Origin: Isotricha intestinalis
Taxonomy: Eukaryota > Ciliophora > Litostomatea > Vestibuliferida > Isotrichidae
NCBI GenBank assembly: GCA_023807065.1
Contig: JAJJLU010000073.1
Coordinates: 1 to 18,180 of the forward strand
Direction of reading: 5' to 3'
Length of the DNA: 18,180 nt
The position numbers and the translations under genes are program-made. Under the pieces are notes generated by a model, which was not told the origin of the DNA, did no database searches, and saw only the letters and a list, made by a program, of their open reading frames with translations. Shown one piece after another: positions 1 through 9,600 of the stretch. Within the stretch, counting starts at the first letter, position 1; every line of letters starts with the position of its first letter.

Positions 1-49
1 ATCCCCAATCCCCAATCCCCAATCCCCAATCCCCAATCCCCAATCCCCA
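1..49. repeat. Left telomere, (CCCCAAT)n
   Basis: Six perfect CCCCAAT heptamers occupy 3-44, preceded by AT and followed by a partial unit CCCCA at 45-49. The C-rich strand reads 5'->3' into the chromosome, which is the correct polarity for a left telomere. The complement is found at the other end of the window. Read outward, the junction is a T followed directly by GGGGATT, the same register as at the right end. The tract adjoins an open reading frame with no spacer. The repeat differs from the CCCCAA of Tetrahymena and the CCCCAAAA of Euplotes. Confidence 0.93.
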
Positions 50-1984
50 TTTATAAAAAATAAAAAAATATTTTCTGATTTTATATTAATTTTAGACCAA
101 TATTCAAATAAAATCAATTTTGACTTATATAAATTTATTAAACATATTAATTCATTACAAAGAATTAGGATTATTGTTTGCTCTACATTAAATAATGATT
201 TTTCAAAAGAAAATTTATTAAAAACTATTAAGGATGATGATTTTAATTCTATTCCTCTACATTATTTTTCACCATTAATTATTGAAAATAATGATATTAA
301 TACTTTTTTAGTTAAAAATAATATAAATGATAGAAGTTTTATAAATAAATTCAGAGATTTAGGTTTCATTCCATATTTTTATTATTTTCTAAAATCAAAT
401 TATAATATTGAAATAGTTATAAATAAAATAACTGAAGACATTAAAAGTGAATTAGGGGATAATTATATTTCAATTATAATTGATTTATTAGAATTAATAA
501 ATTCAAATTATCTTCTTTCTAGTTTTAAACTTTATGATTTATTAGATAAAATACCTTTAAAATATATAACAATAACTAAAAAAGATATTTTTCTAAAGAA
601 AAATCAAAATAAAATTCAATTTTACTTAAATCAAAGAGAATTGAATGATGAAGACAATGAAATAAAAAACCAAATTGAAATTAATCACAATTATTATAAT
701 TTATTTCATTATTATTTTTACAATGAAGAAACAATAAAAACAAACAAAATAAATAAATATTTCCATTTAAATGAAATTCCAGAAGCGCTATTTCAACAAA
801 AGCAAAAACATAAAAAAGTAATATCTAAAAGTATCACAGAAACATTTAAAATCCAAAATTCCGATTTATTTTCGTTAAATAAAAATTCAAATATTACAGT
901 TTATAAATTGAATTATTTATTTCCTTTAATGGAATATATTTTTTCAAAAATGATTTATTTATTTATATTTAATAATTATAGAAACATTTCAAAATTACTA
1001 GATTTAAGTAGTTTGGGAGGATTATTTGAATTAATGGTAACATATCATATTATGAATTTTAAAAAAATGCTTAATTATGAAATTAAACAATTTTTAAAAA
1101 TAAAGACAATAGTTCCTTCAAATTTTTCTATTAAATTTTTTTCATATAAAAGAAGAAAAAAATTTATGAATTATAATTGGAATAATATAAATTCATTTCA
1201 AAAACAAAATTTGGATATTGAATATCAAATAAGTTTAATTAAACAGGAGTATTTTAATGGGAAATATTATGATATTGCATTAATTATTCCAACAAATGAT
1301 AAAGATAAAAAAAAATTTATTTTAATAGTTTTCCAAATATCAATTATGAAAAAAAAAGAAAAATATTTTTCAAAAGAAGAGCATGAATTAATACTTAGAT
1401 ATGTAAAACTTAATTTAGAAGCAGCTTTCAATATAACAATAATAAAAGCTTATTTTTATTATATTTTAAGGGCAGAAGAAGGAAAAATTATTGATGTTGA
1501 AACTTATAAAGAAAACAAAAATATATGTTTAGGATTTGATTATATTAATGGATTTATAAATACAAATAATTTATTATTAAAAGAAAAAGATTTAATAACA
1601 GAAAAATTCTTTATTCATAATCATGAAAGTCTTTTTATTAATAAATTAAATGTTTCATCCATAGAAAAATTTAATAAAATGATAAATTCTAAAAATGCAT
1701 TTGAAAAATTAGATAAGAGTGAAATTTTTGAAATTATAGATTATTATTGTGAAAATACTAATTCTGAAAAATTAAATATATTTCAATTTTATGTAATAGG
1801 TAATGAGGATATGAGTGATTCATATAAAAATTTTACTGATTTTTGTTTATTTATTAAAATTAAAAAAAATAAAGGTTATTTTTATTTTATGGGTGAAGTA
1901 CATTCATTTGACAATAAAATAAATGAATTAAATGGGTATTATTTTTTATGTTCATATTATAATTTACAAAAAAAAGAGAAATAA
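50..1984 (+). CDS. 5'-truncated Crinkler/RHS-like protein: NTPase remnant plus PD-(D/E)XK nuclease-like domain
   Basis: The frame stays open from the telomere junction to TAA at 1982-1984, about 644 codons. The first in-frame ATG is only at 929. The TTG at 641 that could be read as a start lies in the middle of continuous coding sequence, so the true 5' end is missing. Near the start, FILILDQYSNKI (71-112) resembles a Walker B strand (hydrophobic run, then D), and IRIIVCSTLNND (164-199) resembles the following sensor strand. The Walker A loop would lie upstream and is absent. Farther on, GGLFE (about 1016-1030), YDIALIIP (about 1268-1291) and FQISIMKK (about 1331-1354) match the GxxFE, D and QxS/T pattern of the restriction-endonuclease-like domain in Crinkler (CRN) and trypanosome RHS proteins. 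In that family such an NTPase-nuclease pair is typical and genes are often subtelomeric. No signal peptide can be assessed. The family call is inferred from motifs; the truncation is seen directly. Confidence 0.6.
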   Translation, partial: FIKNKKIFSDFILILDQYSNKINFDLYKFIKHINSLQRIRIIVCSTLNNDFSKENLLKTIKDDDFNSIPLHYFSPLIIENNDINTFLVKNNINDRSFINKFRDLGFIPYFYYFLKSNYNIEIVINKITEDIKSELGDNYISIIIDLLELINSNYLLSSFKLYDLLDKIPLKYITITKKDIFLKKNQNKIQFYLNQRELNDEDNEIKNQIEINHNYYNLFHYYFYNEETIKTNKINKYFHLNEIPEALFQQKQKHKKVISKSITETFKIQNSDLFSLNKNSNITVYKLNYLFPLMEYIFSKMIYLFIFNNYRNISKLLDLSSLGGLFELMVTYHIMNFKKMLNYEIKQFLKIKTIVPSNFSIKFFSYKRRKKFMNYNWNNINSFQKQNLDIEYQISLIKQEYFNGKYYDIALIIPTNDKDKKKFILIVFQISIMKKKEKYFSKEEHELILRYVKLNLEAAFNITIIKAYFYYILRAEEGKIIDVETYKENKNICLGFDYINGFINTNNLLLKEKDLITEKFFIHNHESLFINKLNVSSIEKFNKMINSKNAFEKLDKSEIFEIIDYYCENTNSEKLNIFQFYVIGNEDMSDSYKNFTDFCLFIKIKKNKGYFYFMGEVHSFDNKINELNGYYFLCSYYNLQKKEK

Positions 1985-2251
1985 ATTTTTCAAAATAAAT
2001 TCTCAATAAAGCATTTAGAATTATTTTTAAATTAAATAAAAGTATTCTTTAATTTATTTAGGATTAAACTTTCTCAATATTATTTACTTTTTTTGGTTAT
2101 TTATTTTATTAATTTAATTATTATGTGTTTTAAATTATATTAAGCATTTTTTATTAATTAATTAATACTTTTATATATATTTTTGATTATGTAGTTTAAT
2201 CATACAATAATTTTAAGGAAAAAGATTAAGTTAATGAATTTCAGTGAAATA

Positions 2252-2375
2252 CCGTATTTTAAAAATTTGTGCCCCTAAAAAAAATTTTTGATTTCCAAAA
2301 AAAAAATTCTAATTGTGCCCCCTTAAAAAAAATAAATTTCTTTGCAGTGAGGGGGGACAAATTGTTAAAATACGG
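2252..2375. mobile_element. MITE-like element with ~25-bp terminal inverted repeats
   Basis: The left arm (2252-2276) and the reverse complement of the right arm (2350-2375) both begin CCGTATTTTAA and end in a run of C then T. They differ by two substitutions and one extra C. The ~73-bp centre is A-rich and has no coding capacity, so the whole could form a hairpin. CAGTGA occurs beside the left arm (2242-2247) and at the inner edge of the right arm (2345-2350), which recalls Tc1/mariner-type termini. I could not find a clean target-site duplication. The G/C runs stand out sharply from the surrounding AT-rich DNA. A non-autonomous transposon relic is the simplest reading; a hairpin of other origin is possible. 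The 267 bp between the upstream gene and this element show nothing recognisable. Confidence 0.5.
2268..2333 (+). repeat. Direct repeat inside the inverted-repeat element
   Basis: The string TTGTGCCCC, then T, eight A and T, appears at 2268-2285 and again at 2313-2333, the second copy with one extra C and one extra T. The same C-rich core is present a third time, inverted, in the right arm. The element therefore carries the end motif three times, which suggests nested or partly duplicated termini. Confidence 0.55.
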
Positions 2376-2378
2376 AAA

Positions 2379-2705
2379 TTATAAAGATTCATTTAAGATA
2401 ATGAAGTAACCATCTTGATCAAAAACACATTCTTGAACATCTATTCTTCTTATATCATTTTTACCATCTAATGAACAAAATTTACTTCTTACCATTATTG
2501 GTATTTTTCCTATAAAAATTTTTTCATGAGTTTTAGGTTCATCTCTCATTTCTTCTGTTTTTTTTTCACTATTAAAATATTTTTCCCTACTTTTAACATC
2601 AATAAACATACTACTTTCGTTAGTTAAATTTCTTATTCTAGTTTCATTAGGATGAATTTTGGACCTTTTGTTCATGTTGTTGCTGAAGTTGATGTTGATG
2701 TTCAA
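2379..2705 (-). pseudogene. Decayed internal fragment of RNA polymerase II subunit RPB2
   Basis: The open frame reads leftward from about 2705 (no ATG there; the first ATG is at 2675) to TAA at 2379-2381. Its middle matches the N-terminal protrusion/lobe region of RPB2: HPNETRIRNLT corresponds to the conserved P-N-E-A-R-L-R-N-L-T, then IFIGKIPIMVRSKFCSL, then ECVFDQDGYFII. RPB2 is normally about 1,150-1,250 residues; only about 85 residues of homology are here, at roughly 2385-2657. Decay is visible: the usual Y-S-A-P after RNLT is N-E-S-S, the GGYFI glycine pair is D-G, and the frame stops where N-G-S-E-K-V should follow. The stop lies four bases from the inverted-repeat element. It cannot encode a working subunit. 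RPC2 is a less likely source because the RNLT and IFIGKIPIM motifs fit RPB2 better. Confidence 0.72.
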
Positions 2706-2789
2706 ACTGAATTAGCTTATGATAAGAATAGAGGTTTACATGGTGGAATTGATGCTAATTTGCATGCTGGTATAATCTTTATAACATGA
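2652..2789 (+). other. Short ORF, probable fragment of an unidentified gene
   Basis: An ATG at 2652 opens a 45-codon frame ending in TGA at 2787-2789. The product is rich in V, G, H and D (starts MNFGPFVHVVAEVDVDV, later GLHGGIDANLHAG) and almost lacks the N/K/I bias of every other frame here. It uses TGA, while all three large genes use TAA. There is an in-frame TAA upstream at 2625-2627. It begins at the point where RPB2 homology on the other strand fades (about 2652). I do not recognise the family. It is more likely a second piece of gene debris than a functional small gene. Confidence 0.3.
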
Positions 2790-3691
2790 AATAAAAAATT
2801 GTGTAATAAATAGTATTTTTATTAAAATATAACCTTGATGTCTTAGAAGTTTAATTTAAAAAAATGTGAAGAAAAATTATAAAAAAAAGAAAAAAATAAT
2901 TCTAATTTAAATTAAAAATAATATGTTCAAAATTGAAAATGAGATATTTTTCTCTGAATAAGAAAAAAAGATTTAATATATATTAAGGATTTCCATCTTT
3001 AAAAACAAATATTTTACAATTTAGATTTAAAGTTTTAATCATTGATAAAACAATATTTTTTTGAAAAACTTAAAATAAGATTTATTAATTATTATTTTAA
3101 GGAATCAATTTCCAAATTTATTCTTTGGTTAAAATTATTTTTAATTTTATTGTTTTTAATGTTTAGTACTTTTGTTTAACAAAAAAAATCTATTTTTATA
3201 AATAAATGTAATAAATTTCCATGTAAAAAAACAAATCATTCTCAAATCTGAAGAATCATATAAAAAATATAATGAAATTTTTTTTCCAAAAGAAAGGAGA
3301 AATTAAAACATTTATATTTTCAATTAAATTTCATTTTGGTTATCAATATTTAAAATATTGTTTTTTGGAAAATTTTTTAAAGACCGAAGAATACTATAAT
3401 CAAATAATTTAATTGTTTTATACAAATTTAAACAATAATAACGTTTAAATTCAAATAATGTTAACAAATTACTAAACATTAAATATTTTATAGATTTAAC
3501 AATTCCAAAAAAGGAAATAAATCATTTATCCATAAATTGAAAAATTTTACAATGTTTTAAATTTATAAAAAATTCCCAAAATAAATTTTTCATTTTTAAA
3601 TAGCTTTCAATATATTCAAAAAGAAATATATAATTAACCATTATAATATTTTTAATAAATTATACATTTACTATATATTTTATTTTTAATT
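2790..3691. other. AT-rich non-coding interval
   Basis: This stretch of about 900 bases is almost purely A/T with frequent stops in all frames. I see no reading frame of note, no RNA gene and no clear repeat. It lies just downstream of the stop codon of the giant - strand gene and presumably holds its 3' untranslated region and transcription end. Confidence 0.6.
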
Positions 3692-6600
3692 TTAAAGACA
3701 ATTTCTATAACATCTTAATAAGAATAATTGCTTAAAAGGACGATTTTTTCTATCATTATAAAAAAAGCTTAATAATAAATTCATAAATCCCTCATAAATA
3801 AATAAATCCAAGATTAATCCGGTAAAAAGTGTTAATAAAAATATAAATTTACTCATATATAGTATAACTATATAAGTAAAAAAGAAATAAAAAGTAATAA
3901 TAAAAATAAAAAAAAATAAGATAAATCCAATTATAATTTTTTTCCTTTGTTTTTTTTTCATTTTTTTCCAATCTGCAATTAATTTCATTTGTTGAGAACT
4001 TCTTAAAGTTACTAATAAAATTGCTTTTGATAAATCATCAACTCTAAAAAAGTAAATTACTCCATACATAATACAATTAGAACTTATTAAAACAAAAGAA
4101 TGAATAAATAATACTTTGAGAAATTTTGATATATTTATTCTTTCAAATAATGATAAATAAAAAGTGACAAAGAAAAATTGAAATAATATATAAATATATA
4201 TTATAAACAATCGTTTCCATTTTGGATTTAAAGAAGAATTATTTGAAAAAACAGATAAATAAATATTTCTTTTAATTAAACACCATTTTAAAAACTTTTC
4301 ATTGGAAATATTTTTTTCTTCTATATCTTGAAAGATATCATTTACTTTAATTCTAGTATCAAAATTTTTAATAAAAATGAGATTTTTATCAATGAAATTA
4401 TTTGTATTTTTATTATTGAATTTAGATAAAAAATCTTTATTTGATTGTGCGCTTAATTTATCATTATTATTTTCAGTATTAAGATCACTATATTTTTCTA
4501 TATTACTAATATTATAACTTTCATGTTCAGATTCTTTGTCATTTATTCTCACATTTTGGATTTTTACACTTTCACTTTTTTTACTTTCTTCACTTATTTT
4601 TTCACTTTCTTCACTTTTTTTTTCAGATTCTTCTGAATCATTTATAAATCCAAATTGAATATCATTATATTCTGAAGGAGCTTCAATTTTATAATTTTCT
4701 ACATTATATACTTTATCAAAATTTGATTCGTTGTTATTTTTTTTTATTTTCATTGATGAATTTTTTTTCTTAGGAGGATTATTTCCATGAAATTTAGATA
4801 TATTTTCTACTTGAGTTTCCCTCTCTGTAAATGGTTCTTCACTTTCTAAATTTGGTTGATTTTTATTTTGTTTTTTATTTTTCTTATTTTTATTTTTGGA
4901 AAAATGAGTTTTTATTTCACTATTTTTCTCCTTTATATTTGAAGAGCTGATTTCTTTAACTTTTGATTTTATTTCTAAATCATTTATCATTTGGTCTTCA
5001 TTATATAATTTATTTGCATCATTTAATTCATCATTTAATTCTTCTGATGTATAAAAAAATGTATTTTCCCTAAAAATTGCTGTTTTTATTCCATCTAATA
5101 AATTTTTTGTTCTTTGAATTTTTGTATAATCAATAATGGAAATAATAACAATTCCAAAAATAAAAATAATAAAAAAAAATCCAAAAGTAAATAAACCAAT
5201 GTTAATGAAATTTTTATAATCTTTAAAAATTCTATAAGCCTCTAAATAAAAAAATAAATGTGCAGTTTTATATTTAACATTACTATCATTAATTTCAAGA
5301 GAAAATAAACCTAAATGATTAATATTACAACTGATAAAATAATTATTTTCAAAATTGCATTCTTCAATTCTATTATCTATTTTTAAATAATAATCATAAT
5401 AAGTACAATAACTATTCATTAATTTATAAACTTCTTGAATTCTTTCTGTTCTAGATTTTTTACAAACTGTGCCATTATTAAATACATAAACAGGCCAAGT
5501 AACATAAGGATGATTCGGTCCAATATTTGGATTGTTAAAAATAAAATTAGAATGAGTCAATATTATATTTGTTTTTGTTCTATTATATGAATTTAATGGA
5601 AAATATATTTTATAGTTATTTGAACAATCTGTTAATGATATTATATTCCCTTCTTTGTCCATAAAAAATATGTCATTTAAAAAACTTGAACTTGTTGAAT
5701 ATGTGGAATAAAATGATAATGGATTGTATCTATATTGAATAAAAATTAAGAATAAACTTGTATATGTAGTTTGTTTAAATATATGAGAAGAACAACTTGA
5801 TACATCTATATAACTTTTATAATAAAATTTATTGTCTTTATTTTCTATTATTTTATTAATAAAATATCTTGTATAATTAAAATGTTCTGTAACTGATAAT
5901 ATTATTATATCATAACCTTGAAATGTTAAATATAAACTTTGTTTAAATTTAAATGTTTCTAAAGAAATTACTTTTTTTATATATTGTATTAATTTCAGGG
6001 AATAATCGTAATTTGTTGTAATTTGTTCTTTTGTTAATGAGATTTTATAAATTACATTTTGAGTGTAATCTGTTAAATCTTCGGGATATTTTATTTCATT
6101 AGGAGTTGATTTTAAATTTCTTCTCATAAGATTTTGAGAAATAATGTTATCTTCTTCTTCTAAATTATTATTTGTTGTTGATGTAGATTTAGAAACATAG
6201 TTATATAATCTATTGTAATTAATATCTTTGTATAAATTAATAGAAATATAATCAAAAACTAAAAAAAATTCTTGATAATTATCACCAATCAAATCTGGAT
6301 AATTATTATATAAATAATCAAAAAACAAATAAAAATTATTAATTATATTAGAATTACTTTCACTAAAACTCAAAGAAGTTTTAACTAAATATAAAAGTTT
6401 TCCCACTAATTTATTATTAAAATCACTAGAACTTAGAGTATTTAAATTATTGTTATTAGTTAAATAATTCCAAAATTTTTCATATAAATTTTCAATACAA
6501 TTTTTATTATTAACAGTTAAATGACAATTAGTCCCTTTATACCCGTCAAAACAAAAACATTGAGTAGCTCTAACAATAATAAAACAATTTCCTCTAATTG

Positions 6601-9600
6601 AACAAGATTCTTTAGAACAGATTGGATTATTAATATTAATTCCAATAGGTTTAAAATTATCTATATTTATATTATTATTTTCAATAAAAGTTAACTCAGT
6701 TTCTGTCATATTAATTGAAGTTAAAGCAATATTTGGAATTTCTCCTAAAGAACTTAAAGTTTTTATTCTATTCCAAATTTGTTCTTCTGATAAAAATACT
6801 TTAGAAGATAAATCACTTGAATCCACATTTATATCATCATCAAGACCAATTAAATAATCTTCTAAATTAATATCTAATTCTGAAAAATCTATAACTTTAA
6901 TTCTAGTAAATCCTATTTTTACTATTCCTGAAATGGGATTTGTCTCAGTTACATATATATTAATATCTGAATTATTAAATTTTAAATCAGTAAATTTTGA
7001 AATTAAAACTTCATTTGGAGCTGCATTATTGTTGTAATTTTCTACATTTAAATTTCCAGGAATAATTTCTGAATATTCTTTTTTTGCATCTTCTGATAAA
7101 TAAAATTTAAAAGTATAAGTTGGATTTGATGTTAAATCTTCATTTGATAAGGGAGTTTCTAAATAAGTTTTAATGAAAAAATGAGTTTGATTAAAATAAC
7201 CAATTGAAGGTATAGAATAAACAATTAAACATTCTTCAAAATCATATATTATTGAATATAAATTTTCAAAATCTACTAAATTATATCCAATGATATCATT
7301 TTTAATAACTTTAATTTTAGGTTCATTTCCTTTTGAATCATATATTAAGCCATTATCAGGGAAATTAAAAGGATAATAATGAAGTAAAAAATTAACATTA
7401 TGATTTTTCATATAATTTAGATTATAAGCACAATTTGTAGGAAATTCTCTCATTGAAAATAAACTCCATAATTTTAATTCTCTTATTAAAAAAATTCCAT
7501 GACTTGTATGAGAAGCTTCATTTCTAAAAATTAATCTAGTTTTTGCATTTCCATAATGAGAATAATCTATATAATAAGTAAAAGAACTTTCAATCGTTTT
7601 AACTGGTAAATTATTTAAATAATATAAATTTTTATTTAAATTTGTTGCACAGATTATATGATTCCATTGAAAATATTTCTGAGATGAATCTCTTATAATT
7701 ATCGTTTCATCATTATTTTGAAGAGGATAACAATCAACATAAACATTATTATCATCTTTTTTAGTAATTAAAATTTTATTATGATCTGTCCATTGAATTA
7801 ATTGTTTTTTAAATATATGATTTTCTTTTTTATATTCATATATAAAATACCAAAATTCAATTGAATATTCATTTGTTGTTGCATATGAAATATCTGTAAA
7901 TTGAAGATCTGAATAAATATTAAAATCATGATATGGCAATTTTTGGCAATAAAGTCTATCTTCACTAATTTCATTTCTAAACCAATAAATATCATTATAA
8001 TAACAAGCACAATTTGATTTTTCTTCTCCTCCACAATAATAACATTCATTAATACAATCTAAACATTCATTATTTAATGATAAATAATCAACCCTTTTAT
8101 ATTTATTTTTATTACAATTAACTTTATCAATTTCATGATACACATTATAATCATATATACAAGTTATTGCAAAAGATAATTCTAAACCATGTGAATCAAC
8201 TAAATCATTTGTAGATATACAAGTTTCTAAATTAGCATCATATAATTTTAAATTATATATCAATAATTTTTCATAGCTTTCATCATTTGTAACTATGCCA
8301 TATGGATTTAATATAAAAGAATGATAACATCTTAAATCTGAAAATAAACCTGAAATTCCTGCTCCTAATATTATTGTATCAATCAATATTCCTGGTTCTG
8401 GAATATTATAAGTTGGAGATCTTGGAACAGTATATCCATTATATGAAAATGAAAACATGGATGGGTAATAACTAGTTGTATCTTTATAATTAAAATTACT
8501 GTTATAATTTGAAAAAGATATTAAAATCCATTTTCCTGCTTCTGTTGAAAACAAGGAATCTTCATATAAAATTGTATCATTATTATAGTATACTAAAATA
8601 TTATTTGAATTTTTATTAAAACATAAATGAACTTTATTTTGAATTGAAATTTGTATAATTAAAACACAATTTATATTAATATCATCACATAAATTACCAT
8701 AATCAATACCATAAAACTTAATCCACAAAGAGACAGTTAATGGATTATATTTATCAATTTCAAAATTATTTTTTACAATATTAGGATAAATATAATTTGC
8801 AATATTAGGAATTCTAGGATAAAAACCAGTTTTTTCTTTACACTGATTATAATATAAAACATAACCATCATAACATTCATAACAATCGTTATAAGCTGAA
8901 GAATAACATCTTTTACAATTACTGTAACAATTTCCACTTGTGGTTTTTCCAGTAATTACTTCTTGAGATATAATATATTTATTTTCATTTTCTATTCCCC
9001 AATCATAATTAGTTGTTGAAGAATATAATAAAATTACATCATCAACTCTGTATAAAGAATCACTTGGTAAATTATCATTAATATTAAAAGCAGGATTACT
9101 TAATTTAGGATAATGTTCGTCATAAATGATGTTTAAATCATTGTCAACAGTTTTTAATCTATAATGAATTATAATATTATTTGTTATTGGATTAACTCTT
9201 CCTAAAGCAGTATCAATAACCATATTTATTGAAGATGATGAAATATTATAAAATTTCATTTTATAATAATAAGCAGAACTCCAATTTATTGTTATTCTTT
9301 CTAAAGGAACACAATTATGATTCCCATTACAAAAAGCAAATGCTCTTATCATATAAGTGTCATTGACTAAATATTGATTTTCAATATCATATGAATAATC
9401 AGGTTGAGCCATTTTGAAATTTATCCAAATATTTACTTTTCCTTTTCCCTTTCTATATTCTATAAAAATATAATTCCATTCATATAAACTTATACTTGGT
9501 AATTCAACTGGAGAATATGTTGATGAATAAACATTTGATAAAAACAAATCTTTATAATATACTTTATCATTGTTTGCATATTGGAACAAAGAATGTGGAT

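Noticed and set aside
1..49. CRISPR or simple microsatellite
   Set aside because: There are no spacers, and the complement sits at the opposite end in mirror orientation; telomeres explain both.
641..643. TTG as the start of the left gene
   Set aside because: Eukaryotic genes rarely use TTG, and upstream in-frame sequence reads as normal protein with a Walker B-like strand, so the frame is longer and truncated.
1994..1999. AATAAA as a polyadenylation signal after the left gene
   Set aside because: The hexamer is expected by chance many times in DNA this AT-rich, and no supporting downstream element is visible.
7798..8049. 83-codon frame on the - strand
   Set aside because: It lies inside the 4,003-residue gene in another frame, has I/K-rich composition and no recognisable motif; a shadow frame.
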